DNA from: Phycisphaerae bacterium
GTDB lineage: Bacteria; Planctomycetota; Phycisphaerae; UBA1845
DNA length: 64,000 nucleotides
Direction of reading: 5' to 3'
Assembly: GCA_029260015.1 (NCBI GenBank)
Contig: JAJDEB010000002.1
Coordinates: 124,001-188,000, forward strand
Both the position numbers and the translations under genes were made by a program. This document shows positions 34,936-44,630 of the stretch, in pieces; position 1 is the stretch's first letter; the number at the start of each line of letters is the position of its first letter. The notes under the pieces were generated by a model. That model was given only the letters and a program-made list of their open reading frames with translations. It was not told the origin of the DNA and did no database searches.

Positions 34936-36189
34936 TTAGCGCTTCACCCGGCGTACTCGCTTGAGCTTCGCCGGTACGTCTTTCGAATTCTCACAATAAT
35001 GCGCCGGGAACGCCGCATAAAACGCTGCACATTTGACCAGATGTTCAATCGGCACGGAGTCATTAACCGTATGGGCGACGTCTTCCGGAGCCGGCCCAAA
35101 CCCGATGCACGGGATATTGTACATCCCAGCAATCGAAACACCGTTGGTACTGAACGTCCAACGATCCACTACTGGCGGCTTGTCAAACAAAGCATTGTGC
35201 GTGCGAACCGCAGCTTGTACCTGCTTGGCGTCTTCGTCGAAGCACCATGTCGGGAAATATTTCTCAGTCTCGTACACCAACCCTGTGTGGCTGGGACGGG
35301 CATATCGTAACACTTTGACCTTGGCTTTCTCGCCGGCTTTCGCGATCGCCTCTTTGACTTCTTTAACCGCCGACGTCTTGGTATCCCCCACCGTAAGCCG
35401 CCGATCCAAATGAATAAACGCGCCGCCCGGAACCGCACACATGCTCGGCGTTTCGCAATCGATATACGACACCGTAATCGTGCCATTGCCCAGAAACTTG
35501 TTCTTTTTCAGGCGTTTATTGAGTTTTTCGATCTCCGAAACGATGCGGGCCATCTTGTAAATGGCATTGTCGCCCTTCTCGGGCATGCTGCCATGACAAC
35601 TACGCCCGTCGGTCCAGACGCCGATTTCCATTCGCCCGCGATGGCCACGCAAAATGTTGCAGTTCGTCGAATCCGTCACGACAACCACGTCCGGCTTGAT
35701 GCCTTCTTCCTTAACGATGTACTGCCAACAGAGCCCGTCGCAATCTTCCTCCATCGTCGTAAACGTCAGAAGCAGCGACCAGTCATCACTCTTGAGCCCA
35801 AGGTCTTTGATGATCTTTCCCGCATACACCATCGCCGGCACAGCGCCTTCCTGATCGCCAGCACCGCGCCCCCACACATGCGTCTTGGTCAGCTTGCCCT
35901 TGTACGGATCGTGCTTCCACTCGCTGCGTTTTCCGACACCGACCGTATCCACATGCGCATCGATCGCGATCAATTTCTTACCCTTGCCAACGCGGGCATG
36001 AAGATTGCCCATGCCATCGACGCGAATTGAATCGTACGCCTTCGTCGCGACTAACTCCTTCTTGATGCGGGCAATGACTTTGCCCTCTTCTGCGCTCTCG
36101 CTGGGTATCGCGATGAGTTCGCGCAGGAACTTCACCATCGGTTTTTCGTATTGTTTGGCCCGCGCATTGATAGCCGAATGTTCCAACAT
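34936..36189 (-). CDS. ygeY: YgeY-type M20-family hydrolase (selenium metabolism-linked)
   Basis: 417 residues from the ATG at 36189 with AGGAAGAG upstream. It is an M20 metallopeptidase/deacetylase: metal ligands in AIDAHVDTVG, WGRGAGDQEGA, TMEEDCDG, with VTDSTNCN and the C-terminal GFGPAPEDVAHTVND. This sequence and the neighbouring ygeW and arcC mark the YgeY branch, annotated as selenium-metabolism hydrolase in organisms with a selenium-dependent molybdenum hydroxylase. The natural substrate is not established. Divergent from the xanthine dehydrogenase gene; a shared control region of about 210 bases lies between them. Confidence 0.92.
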   Translation of the reverse strand: MLEHSAINARAKQYEKPMVKFLRELIAIPSESAEEGKVIARIKKELVATKAYDSIRVDGMGNLHARVGKGKKLIAIDAHVDTVGVGKRSEWKHDPYKGKLTKTHVWGRGAGDQEGAVPAMVYAGKIIKDLGLKSDDWSLLLTFTTMEEDCDGLCWQYIVKEEGIKPDVVVVTDSTNCNILRGHRGRMEIGVWTDGRSCHGSMPEKGDNAIYKMARIVSEIEKLNKRLKKNKFLGNGTITVSYIDCETPSMCAVPGGAFIHLDRRLTVGDTKTSAVKEVKEAIAKAGEKAKVKVLRYARPSHTGLVYETEKYFPTWCFDEDAKQVQAAVRTHNALFDKPPVVDRWTFSTNGVSIAGMYNIPCIGFGPAPEDVAHTVNDSVPIEHLVKCAAFYAAFPAHYCENSKDVPAKLKRVRRVKR

Positions 36190-36399
36190 GACTGCGTCTC
36201 TTCCTTGTCTCATGAAATTTGGCGAATCCAGTAGCGTAGCGATGACTACCTACCCCCGCAAGACCCCAGGCCCCCCGGATCGGCCCGCCACCGCAGCAAT
36301 GCATCAAATCATTGAAGGAAAACAGTCGTTATGGCATAATTAGAACGTGCGGGTAGAGGTGGAACGCTTCACCTTTCCGCACCCACGAGCCGCCTTCCC

Positions 36400-39033
36400 A
36401 TGCTCCGCGAATCCAAGGACGTCCCATCAGCCATCTCGTTTACGCTCAACGGTAAAACCACCGACCACGTTGCCGATCCGAATCGTAGCCTCCTCAAAAT
36501 GCTGCGCGAAGATTTCGAGGTTATCTCGCCAAAGAACGGCTGCGAACCACAAGCCCAATGCGGGTGCTGCACGGTCTGGGTCAATGGCAAACCGCGCCTC
36601 TCTTGCACGATGAAATCAACGCAGGTCGCCGGCAAAGAAGTCACGACGCTCGAAGGTCTATCCAAAGACAAGCAAGAACAAATCTCCGAAGCCTTCGTCA
36701 GTTGCGGCGCGGTGCAGTGCGGATTCTGCATTCCCGGTTTCGCCGCCCGAGGCATCAGCATTGTTGAAAAGAATCCTTCGCCGACACGCACCGAAATCGT
36801 TTCCGGCTTGCGTGCCAACCTGTGTCGCTGCACCGGCTATACGAAAATCGTCGATGCCATCGAACTCTACGCCAAGATGCGCCGCGGTGAAGAAACCACT
36901 TGCTGCAATGGAAACGCTGCCGGCGTGGGCACCTCACTTCCGAAATACATGGGCCATGACAGCGTCCTGGGCCAGCGCAAATTCATCGACGACATCACCG
37001 TTCCCGGCATGCTCCACGGTGCTTGCCACTTTGCCGATCATCCACGCGCTTTGGTGCAGGCGATCGACACGTCATCCGCCGCCAATGTTCCCGGCGTGCA
37101 TCGCGTTATCACAGCCGCCGACGCGCCCGGTGATCGCTACGTCGGCTTGATCACGCAAGATTGGCCCGTCCTCGTCGCCATCGGTGAAGAAACCCGCTGC
37201 GTCGGCGACATCCTGGCCATCGTCGTTGCCGATACCGACGACATCGCCAGACGAGCCGTCGAACTCATCGACGTCACCTACGAAGTGCGCAAGCCACTGA
37301 CGAGCCCGCAAGAAGCATTGGCACCAGACGCCCCCAAGATTCATCCCAAGGGCAACCTCTTAAGCAAGTCAGCCGTCAAGCGCGGGAACACCGAATCGGG
37401 ATTTGCGACATGCACCCACGTCGTCAAACACGAATTTAGCGCCCAACGCATCGAGCACCTGTTCCTCGAACCCGAAAGCTGCCTTGCCGCGCCTGTTCCG
37501 AACGGATTGCGCGTCTGGTCACCGGGACAAGGTGTTTTTGACGATCGCCGGCAAATCGCCAAAGTGCTGAATATCCCTGTTGAATCGATCGAAGTGGAAC
37601 TCGTCCCCAACGGTGGAGCATTCGGCGGTAAGGAAGACATGGGCATCCAAGCCCAAGCCGCACTGGCTGCGTTTCTCTGCGAAAAACCGGTCAAAATTGT
37701 ACTAACCAGGCCGGAAAGTTTCCGCCTGCATCCCAAACGCCATCCCATCGACATGGCCTTCAAGGTCGGCTGCGATGCGGATGGGAAGTTGATCGCCGTC
37801 CACGCCCGACTCATCGGCGACAAGGGCGCGTATGCATCCGTCGGCGCGAAAGTCTTGGAGCGCGCCGCCGGTCACGCATGCGGTCCGTACAACGTTGAAC
37901 ACGTCGACATCGAAGCGCTCGCGGTTTACACGAACAACCCACCGTGCGGCGCGATGCGCGGATTCGGTGCGAACCAATCGTCATTCGCCATCGAAACCTG
38001 CATGGACATGCTCGCCGAAAAAGTCGGCATTGACGGCTGGGAGATGCGCTGGCGAAACATCCTGCGCCTGGGCGATACTTTCGCGACCGGCCAGAAACTA
38101 GACAAACCGTTCGGACTCGAAGAATCGCTGCTTGCAGTGAAGGATCAATTCCTCGCGGCGAAGTACGCCGGAATCGCCTGCGGCATTAAGAACGTCGGCA
38201 TCGGTAACGGTATGCCCGATCTTGGCAAGTGCTGTTTGACCATCGAAGACGACGAAACCATCACCATCCGCACCGGCTTCACCGAGATGGGCCAGGGGCT
38301 GTTTACGGTATGCGTGCAGTTCGCCGTCGAAGTTACGGGCTTACCGCCGAAAACGTTTAACGTCATCACCGACACCCGTCGCGAACTCGACTGCGGACAG
38401 ACCACAGCAAGCCGCGGAACCGTCCTCGCGGGCAACGCCATCATCGATGCCGGTGCAAAACTAAAATCCGAACTCGACGCAGGCAAAACCCTCGCCGACC
38501 TCAAGGGCCAGGAATACTTCGGCAATTACGCCTGCGAATACACTACCAAATTAGGTGCCGACGTCGAAAACCCGCGCACGCATTTGACGTACGGTTTCGC
38601 AACGCAGGTCGCGATCCTCAACGACGACGGAACGCTGAAAAAATTCATCGCCGCCCACGACGTAGGCAAAGCCATCAATCCCAAACTACTGGAGGGCCAA
38701 CTAGAAGGCTCCGTCCACATGGGCCTCGGCTACGCATTAACCGAGGACTTCGTCTGCGAAGAAGGCGAAATCCAAATGGAAGACATCAATTCCTGCGGCG
38801 TCCTCCGCGCCCACCACATGCCAGAAGTAGAGGTCATCCTGATCGAAGTCCCCGACCCCGAGTGCCCCTTCGGCGCAAAAGGCGTAGGAGAAATCGGCCT
38901 AGTCCCAACCGCAGGAGCAGTAGCCGGCGCCCTATACGCCTTCGACAAGACCCGCCGCTTCAAACTACCAATGAAAGAATCCCCAGCTGCCAGAGCCATC
39001 TGGGACAAAAAATTCAAACCGACCCCAAAGTAG
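36400..39033 (+). CDS. Selenium-dependent-type xanthine dehydrogenase, fused Fe-S and molybdopterin subunits
   Basis: 877 residues. The N-terminus (to about 160) is a double [2Fe-2S] domain with the plant-type cluster CEPQAQCGCC, Cys69, and the second cluster at CGAVQCGFC and LCRCTGY. Residues 180-870 are the xanthine-oxidase molybdopterin domain: GAFGGKED, MRGFGANQSSFAIE, TGFTEMGQGL and the catalytic Glu in GVGEIGL. The whole resembles the Se-dependent XDH subfamily (TIGR03311-like), in which a labile selenium ligand is added to molybdenum. No FAD subunit is fused or nearby, so electrons may pass to a ferredoxin. No selenium-insertion genes are visible in the window. Confidence 0.93.
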   Translation: MLRESKDVPSAISFTLNGKTTDHVADPNRSLLKMLREDFEVISPKNGCEPQAQCGCCTVWVNGKPRLSCTMKSTQVAGKEVTTLEGLSKDKQEQISEAFVSCGAVQCGFCIPGFAARGISIVEKNPSPTRTEIVSGLRANLCRCTGYTKIVDAIELYAKMRRGEETTCCNGNAAGVGTSLPKYMGHDSVLGQRKFIDDITVPGMLHGACHFADHPRALVQAIDTSSAANVPGVHRVITAADAPGDRYVGLITQDWPVLVAIGEETRCVGDILAIVVADTDDIARRAVELIDVTYEVRKPLTSPQEALAPDAPKIHPKGNLLSKSAVKRGNTESGFATCTHVVKHEFSAQRIEHLFLEPESCLAAPVPNGLRVWSPGQGVFDDRRQIAKVLNIPVESIEVELVPNGGAFGGKEDMGIQAQAALAAFLCEKPVKIVLTRPESFRLHPKRHPIDMAFKVGCDADGKLIAVHARLIGDKGAYASVGAKVLERAAGHACGPYNVEHVDIEALAVYTNNPPCGAMRGFGANQSSFAIETCMDMLAEKVGIDGWEMRWRNILRLGDTFATGQKLDKPFGLEESLLAVKDQFLAAKYAGIACGIKNVGIGNGMPDLGKCCLTIEDDETITIRTGFTEMGQGLFTVCVQFAVEVTGLPPKTFNVITDTRRELDCGQTTASRGTVLAGNAIIDAGAKLKSELDAGKTLADLKGQEYFGNYACEYTTKLGADVENPRTHLTYGFATQVAILNDDGTLKKFIAAHDVGKAINPKLLEGQLEGSVHMGLGYALTEDFVCEEGEIQMEDINSCGVLRAHHMPEVEVILIEVPDPECPFGAKGVGEIGLVPTAGAVAGALYAFDKTRRFKLPMKESPAARAIWDKKFKPTPK

Positions 39034-39052
39034 GGTCCGCTAACTGCGGACC
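39030..39052 (+). repeat. GTAGGGT-family hairpin (half copy) at the xanthine dehydrogenase stop
   Basis: GTAGGGTCCGC, TAAC, GCGGACC forms a hairpin; the arms match those at 63566-63631. The TAG stop codon of the xanthine dehydrogenase gene is the second to fourth base of the repeat, so the insertion defines or replaced the natural gene end. Confidence 0.75.
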
Positions 39053-39649
39053 AATTCTCTGCGAAACTGCCTGCAGCGGCGCAACGTCCGATCATCAATC
39101 CTTCACAATGAGTCATCCTTGCCGGCTCAGATTGTTTTTGTGATCCGTTTGGTTTCACTGAACGGCGTATTCTATATTGGCATCCGGAAGCTACACGACA
39201 CGCCTCTACCGAACGGATTCAACCGAGAGGGAATTTGAGCAAGCCCAACGGGCGCCAGCCAGGTTCAACACCAGGGCGACATCAAAGATTGGTGGATTCG
39301 ACTGAAGCATTCAGTCACCGCCCAGGCGGCTACGGAAATATTTTTTGCTTCGTGATGAAATCGCCACCCACTCCGAGCGTCATCGGGGACGACGCTCAAC
39401 GGTTCGCCAGACGATGTGGTCCGATAAACAGGGCTTCAGCGCAGGGTGGACGAATCGTTCAGGGACACACGACAGACCGGTCGAAACGAATTCGCGCGAA
39501 ATCGTGCTTAGGTTCGTCCGACGCAATTCCGATCCGATAAGTCAGGTAAGTCATCCCATCGCTTCGCCGGCGCGGGATATCGTCGAGACGCGACGTGAGG
39601 TTACGCGCGTTCAGGAAAAAAGCATACGGGGTATGGCGAAAGGTTGAAT
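39053..39649. other. Gene-free region upstream of the Tad locus
   Basis: Nearly 600 bases without a convincing gene. The frames reported by the ORF track (39235-39540, 39345-39647) use rare starts and give low-complexity, Arg/Thr-rich translation with no similarity to a family I know. It probably holds the Tad promoter and a long leader, but no clear sigma-70 boxes are visible. Confidence 0.5.
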
Positions 39650-40771
39650 ATGAAAAGCAAGGCATTGGTTCCTTTGGTGGTTGGTTTGGTCGTCGGAGTC
39701 ATCGCGATTAAATACACCATGGATACGGTGAATGCCGCCAAGGGCGCAAAGAACACCGATATGGTATCCGTGGTCATAGCCCGGTCAGACATACCCTCAA
39801 CCGTTCAGATCACACCGGACGTGTTGATCGTTCAAGAGACACCCAAGTCGCCACTGCTGGCGATGGACGCCGTGAGTTCGGCGGATCAAATCGTCAATCG
39901 CGTCGCGCTCAAGTCGATTCCGCAGGGCGTTCCAATCACGATGTCGATGATTGCGCCGGAAGGCACGCTCCCCGGTTTGATCGTCCGCGTGAAAGAGGGA
40001 TTCCGCGCTGTTGGCGTGAAGATCACCGAATCGTCGGGCGTGGGTTATCTGATTCATCCTGGAGACTGGGTTGACGTCATCGTCGTGATGGACGTGAAGC
40101 GTCGTTCAAAATCAGAAACCATCAGCCGCGTGATCTTACAACGCGTGCAGGTTGGTGCTGTCGGTCAGCTTCTCAACGAACGCCACACCGAAGAGAACGG
40201 CAACCGCGTCGCACAGACGGTCACGCTCATCGTAAAAGAAGAAGACGTGCCCAAATTGCACCTTGCCCAGTCGCGTGGACGCATCACGTTGGCGATGCGC
40301 GGTGCGGAAGATCTCGCCCTCAACCAACCCGCCGAAACGACGGGCACGGAAGTCTTTGGCAACAAAGATGAAGATGACAACGAGAATCAGAATCAGCAGA
40401 CCAATTCGGCGCTGGCTGACATGATGGCAAAAGTCAACGCCTTGTCGAACCAGTCCGGTAACCAAACCGCTGACCAGACGAAGAATCAGCCAGTCGTAGA
40501 ACCGGTCGTACACGCCGCACCAAAGACCGTTTCGGTTATCAACAGCAGCGCCAACAAAGACAACGAGGAAGCCGCGATTCATATCACCTTCCGCGACGAA
40601 GACTCGATGGAAGTCATGGAAGTCAATGAAGGCGACCGCCCGCGAAACACGCGCCGACGCCGAAGAGGATCGCGCCGTTCGCAACGACCAGCCATTGAAC
40701 GCACGTCTTCGGATTTTGACGAAGACGTAGACAGCCAGGACAACTTCTACCCTAGCGAGGACAGCGAATAA
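39650..40771 (+). CDS. cpaB: Flp pilus assembly protein CpaB/RcpC
   Basis: 373 residues; an inner-membrane-anchored periplasmic Tad component that links to the secretin. The N-terminal helix (LVPLVVGLVVGVIAIKYTMDTV) precedes a SAF/AFP-like domain (VVIARSDIPSTVQITPDVL, GLIVRVKEGFRAVGVKITESSGVGYLIHPGDWVDVI) as in CpaB. The C-terminal third is a low-complexity region rich in Asn/Gln then Arg/Ser (NENQNQQTNS, RRRRGSRRS), longer than normal. The ATG follows AAAGG. The stop overlaps the cpaC start by one base (TAATG). Confidence 0.92.
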   Translation: MKSKALVPLVVGLVVGVIAIKYTMDTVNAAKGAKNTDMVSVVIARSDIPSTVQITPDVLIVQETPKSPLLAMDAVSSADQIVNRVALKSIPQGVPITMSMIAPEGTLPGLIVRVKEGFRAVGVKITESSGVGYLIHPGDWVDVIVVMDVKRRSKSETISRVILQRVQVGAVGQLLNERHTEENGNRVAQTVTLIVKEEDVPKLHLAQSRGRITLAMRGAEDLALNQPAETTGTEVFGNKDEDDNENQNQQTNSALADMMAKVNALSNQSGNQTADQTKNQPVVEPVVHAAPKTVSVINSSANKDNEEAAIHITFRDEDSMEVMEVNEGDRPRNTRRRRRGSRRSQRPAIERTSSDFDEDVDSQDNFYPSEDSE

Positions 40772-42384
40772 TGAACTTCACCGTCATGGAAGATTCAAGT
40801 AACGGCGCCCGACGGAACGGGCGAAAGCGGGCTGACGCTTGGATGCGCGGTTGCTTGCTGAGTGCTCTGGGTGTACTTGGTTTGGCGACATTCGTACCGG
40901 TAGCCCGGGCAGATGGATTTGATGTTTCGGTTCGCGAGGTCGAAAAGAGCGCCGCACACATTGTGGTGCCGCTTCGTGGAAGCATGTTGGTCGAAACCAC
41001 CGAGTCGGCGAGTCGAGTGCAGATCGTCGAGTCGTCGATCGCAAAGGTCGAATCGCTAAGCCCAAAACAATACCTCATCACCGGCGTCGGGTACGGTACG
41101 ACCCAGATGATCCTCTGGGCCGAATCGGGTGACCGCAAAGTGATCGATGTGCAGGTCGAGCTGGATGTACGCCTGCTCAATGAAAAATTGCGATCATTGG
41201 ACCCACAGTCTGACGCGTTGGCCGTTTCGGTGATGGGCAACATCGTGTTGACGGGAACCGTAAGTGGTGCCAGTGCGGCGGAGCGCATGCATCGATTTGC
41301 AGCACTGTTTGTTTCGCCCGACGAGCAGGCTCCCGAAGCAATGATTCAAAACCACTTGCAAGTGGCTGGTCAGCAGCAGGTTCTCTTGCGCTGCACCGTA
41401 GCTGAAGTCAGCCGATCAGCTGCCCGCGAACTGGGCATCAACGGATTCCTTGCTGGTGACGATTTCAGGGATGTCTTTACCGTCAGCCAGATCGGTGGCA
41501 TCAACCCGATCAATATTGGAGCGGCTGCTGATACCGCGGTCACCGGAACCATTCCGTTCTTGACGGGTAGTGAAGGTATTCCGCTTGCACCCACGTCAAC
41601 GCTTTCGTTCGGGTTCCCGCGTGTTCAGATGCAGGTGTTCCTCAAAGCGATGGCCGACAATTCGCTCTTGAAAATTCTCGCCGAACCTAACCTGGTGGCG
41701 ATCAGTGGTGAGACGGCATCATTCTTAGCCGGTGGCGAGTTTCCGATTCCTGTCCCGCAGTCGGGTTCTGCGGCTGGCTCGGTCACGATTGAATTCCGCG
41801 AGTTTGGCGTCAAGGTCGACTTCACGCCAGTGGTCCTCGCCCATCAGCGCATTCGCATGCGGGTGTCGCCAGAAGTTTCGGAAACCGATTTTTCAAATGC
41901 GATTCAGATCCAAGGGTTCGTTGTACCAGGCCTGACGCAGCGCCGGGTTGATACGACAGTCGAAGTGGGCAACGGCCAAACGCTTGCGATCGCAGGACTA
42001 CTCAGCGAAGAAGTGCGCGGTCTTGCCAGTGAAGTTCCGGGGTTGGGCGATGTCCCGATTTTGGGGGCATTGTTCCGTTCGACGCAATATCGAAGACGTG
42101 AAAGCGAGCTTGTGATCCTCGTCACGCCGGAAATTATCGCACCCATGAATCCACAGCAGGTTCCCGATGTTCCGGGACATGATTATTTGCCGCCCAACGA
42201 TTACGAATTGTATGCTTTGGGACAGCTAGAAGGTGAAGTCCCGGACGATGAAGAAGTGTTGGATGATACGGGAAGCGTCTACCGCACCCCGAGCGAACCC
42301 AACTTTGCACCCTTGAAGAGTCAACCCGATGAAATGTCGTCACTCAAGGGGCCTTGGGGATATTCAACCAATGATGACGGGTAG
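40771..42384 (+). CDS. cpaC: Tad secretin CpaC/RcpA
   Basis: 537 residues. The signal segment (LSALGVLGLATFVPVARA) comes before a pilus-formation N-domain (VETTESASRVQIVESSIAKVESL) and a BON-like domain (NIVLTGTVSGASAAERMHRF). From residue 200 it is the secretin domain, with LLRCTVAEVSRSAARELGI, NPINIG, FLAGGEFPIPVPQ, VGNGQTLAIAGLLSEEV and GLGDVPILGALF, the last two being classic secretin motifs. It forms the outer-membrane pore for the Tad pilus. The C-terminal acidic tail is long and extends beyond the usual end. Confidence 0.95.
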   Translation: MNFTVMEDSSNGARRNGRKRADAWMRGCLLSALGVLGLATFVPVARADGFDVSVREVEKSAAHIVVPLRGSMLVETTESASRVQIVESSIAKVESLSPKQYLITGVGYGTTQMILWAESGDRKVIDVQVELDVRLLNEKLRSLDPQSDALAVSVMGNIVLTGTVSGASAAERMHRFAALFVSPDEQAPEAMIQNHLQVAGQQQVLLRCTVAEVSRSAARELGINGFLAGDDFRDVFTVSQIGGINPINIGAAADTAVTGTIPFLTGSEGIPLAPTSTLSFGFPRVQMQVFLKAMADNSLLKILAEPNLVAISGETASFLAGGEFPIPVPQSGSAAGSVTIEFREFGVKVDFTPVVLAHQRIRMRVSPEVSETDFSNAIQIQGFVVPGLTQRRVDTTVEVGNGQTLAIAGLLSEEVRGLASEVPGLGDVPILGALFRSTQYRRRESELVILVTPEIIAPMNPQQVPDVPGHDYLPPNDYELYALGQLEGEVPDDEEVLDDTGSVYRTPSEPNFAPLKSQPDEMSSLKGPWGYSTNDDG

Positions 42385-42463
42385 CAATTATACTTAGTGT
42401 AAACCGAAAGAAGCGTAAGAAGCAGACGTCAAATTCTTGACGTTCCAGCCAGGGGGGAAAAAC

Positions 42464-44299
42464 ATGTGTCAAGACGTATGTAAACAGAGGACGTGCGTGC
42501 GCACTCGCCGGCGCGCAGCCGTGGCAATCCAGGTTGCAGTGAGCATGACTGCAATCATTGGATTTGCCGCACTCAGTATCGATGTCGGTTCGATGTACAA
42601 CGCCAAGGGCGATTTACAGCGAACCGCAGACTCAGCCGCCCTCGCGGCTGCGTCCAAATTGGCCAGCAACAATGGCGATGGAACCGCCCTTGCCCGGGCC
42701 GAAGCGGTGTCGTATACGCAGAAGAATGCTGTTTTTGGCCGCTCGGTCACGCTCGAAAACTCCGACATCGAATTCGGGCGGGCGATTCCCAACACGTCGG
42801 GCGGGTTTGATTTCCAACCCACCGAAACGAATCCCGACTCTGTTCGCGTTCGAGTGAAACTCGAAGAAGGCTCGGCAAATGGAGCGCTTTCGCTCTACTT
42901 CGCTCGCGTCTTCGGGTACGACAAGGCCGACATCGACGCGGAAGCCATTGCCATGCTGATCCCGCGTGACATCGCGATTGTCGCCGACCTCTCGGGTTCA
43001 CACAAAGAGGACAGCGAACTCCGAAACTACAAGAATACCGACATCAACCTGCACCAAGTTTGGGACGACCTCCCTGGTGGAATCAGTGATGTTGGTTCGG
43101 GGTGGGAAGGTACGGAATTTCCGCTTGATGGCGAAGGTCACAGCCCGCAGATGGCCGGTCCGGCTTGGGGTTTCATGAAGAACCTTGGTTGGGGCACCGA
43201 ATCGCTCGACGGGAGTTACGAACCGACGACTGACCCTGGCCTCATCGAGTTGGCAAAGAATGCAAACTGGAGCGATGCCGCTCTTGAAGGCGCGCTCGGC
43301 AGCCGCGGATACAACACTGAAGAAATCGACGCAATCATGTCGTCGCAATATGACGGCAATGGTGCGTGGGACGAACGAGCCGCAGTCGCCCTTGGGTTGG
43401 CTGAATGGAATAGCGGAATCCCCGGTGGTCGCTGGGAAATCGCCAACCAACAGAACAACGGCGGTGGATTGAGCAACGCCGGAAACGGTGGCAACGGAAA
43501 CGCGTGGGTAGGTTCCACCGAATTGAATTGGACCGAAACCTTTGGTGACCGTACGGCTGAACAGTCCAGGCCGATTTTTCAAGACTACATCAACAACTAC
43601 ATGAACAAGACGTGGACGGAAATGTACCGGGCCAACCGCGACTTCAAGTATCAATTTGGGGTCAAAACGTTCGTCAATTACGTTCTCGAACGACGCACGT
43701 CACACAACCAAACGCCGGAATTCGCCAATACGCGTCAGCAACCCCTAAAGGCTGTTAAGGAAGCGGTCGGTTTCCTGACTGACGAACTCTATACTTTGGA
43801 AACCGATGATCGGTTGTCGCTGGAAATTTACGGCGAGACGGCCCGTCACGAAGTGGACTTGACCGAGAACTACGATCTCGTTAGCAACCGTCTCGCCGAG
43901 ATGCAAGCTGGCCACTATGACACCTGGACGAACATGGGCGGCGGAATCCAGCGCGGTATCGAAGAACTCAGCAGTTCGCGGGCCCGCCCAAATTCGCGCA
44001 AGTACATGATCGTGCTGACCGACGGCCGAGCCAACGTTACGGCTGATGGATCGACCGGCGACTACGTCAACGGTCCTGCTTATGCGCGCGAAAGAAGCGA
44101 AGCGGCAGCAGCGGCGGGAATCAAGATCTACACGGTAAGTGTTGGATCTAATTCGGATGTCGATCTGATGGATTACCTTGCTGGTGTCGGTGGTGGTACG
44201 CACTTCCACGCGGAAGGCTCGATTGACAACTACAGCGACCAGTTGGCGGAGGTCTTCCGGCAGCTCGGTGGTGCCCGCCCGGTGGAATTGATTCGATAA
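42464..44299 (+). CDS. TadG-like pilus-assembly protein with von Willebrand factor A domain
   Basis: 611 residues from the ATG with AGGGGGGAAAAAC. The N-terminal TadE/G-like element (RRRAAVAIQVAVSMTAIIGFAALSIDVGSMYNAKGDLQRTADSAALAAA) anchors it, matching the Flp-pilus TadG family. From about residue 170 to the end is a split vWA domain: MIDAS DLSGS in IVADLSGS, the Thr of DTWTNMGGG, and the Asp of VLTDGRAN. Between the first two lies a 240-residue Gly/Asn/Trp-rich insert (NNGGGLSNAGNGGNGNAW). It could bind metal-dependent ligands such as other proteins, perhaps as a tip adhesin. Confidence 0.9.
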   Translation: MCQDVCKQRTCVRTRRRAAVAIQVAVSMTAIIGFAALSIDVGSMYNAKGDLQRTADSAALAAASKLASNNGDGTALARAEAVSYTQKNAVFGRSVTLENSDIEFGRAIPNTSGGFDFQPTETNPDSVRVRVKLEEGSANGALSLYFARVFGYDKADIDAEAIAMLIPRDIAIVADLSGSHKEDSELRNYKNTDINLHQVWDDLPGGISDVGSGWEGTEFPLDGEGHSPQMAGPAWGFMKNLGWGTESLDGSYEPTTDPGLIELAKNANWSDAALEGALGSRGYNTEEIDAIMSSQYDGNGAWDERAAVALGLAEWNSGIPGGRWEIANQQNNGGGLSNAGNGGNGNAWVGSTELNWTETFGDRTAEQSRPIFQDYINNYMNKTWTEMYRANRDFKYQFGVKTFVNYVLERRTSHNQTPEFANTRQQPLKAVKEAVGFLTDELYTLETDDRLSLEIYGETARHEVDLTENYDLVSNRLAEMQAGHYDTWTNMGGGIQRGIEELSSSRARPNSRKYMIVLTDGRANVTADGSTGDYVNGPAYARERSEAAAAAGIKIYTVSVGSNSDVDLMDYLAGVGGGTHFHAEGSIDNYSDQLAEVFRQLGGARPVELIR

Positions 44300-44630
44300 C
44301 GCCGACACACAAGGGGTGTAATTATTCAACTGTTTTCGGACGACGGCCCGCGCGGGTGTGCGGGCCGTCTCCTTGCGCAAAACGCCTTACGGCAGAGTTC
44401 TTCGCAGCGATTATCGGGCATACTTCATCGATGAACATTGCACCTGACAATAGAGAATCACACCGAGAAAGTGTCGATGTCAACGTAGGCATATGGACCT
44501 TCAGGGTTCCCGGGCTATCCCGCTATCGAGGGCACGGTGAACACGGACTCGCCCTGTATATCCAGAGGGGATTGTCAGTCCGGTCCAAAATGCGACGAGC
44601 GGATCGAGCGCTACTAGTGAGGAGTCATCA
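44300..44630 (+). other. Spacer within the Tad locus
   Basis: 331 bases between the TadG-like gene and tadZ hold a stem-loop (44342-44369) and possibly a second promoter. It splits the locus into an upstream cpaBC-tadG and a downstream tadZ-A-B-C block. No gene is seen. Confidence 0.5.
44342..44369 (+). terminator. Stem-loop after the TadG-like gene
   Basis: GACGGCCCGC, loop GCGGGTGT, GCGGGCCGTC: ten pairs with no mismatch. It is 43 bases past the stop. Only TCC follows, no T-run. It may attenuate rather than stop transcription into tadZ. Confidence 0.55.

Noticed and set aside
39235-39647. Plus-strand open frames upstream of cpaB
   Set aside because: Starts are weak, translation is Arg/Thr-rich without family pattern, and no ribosome site precedes them.
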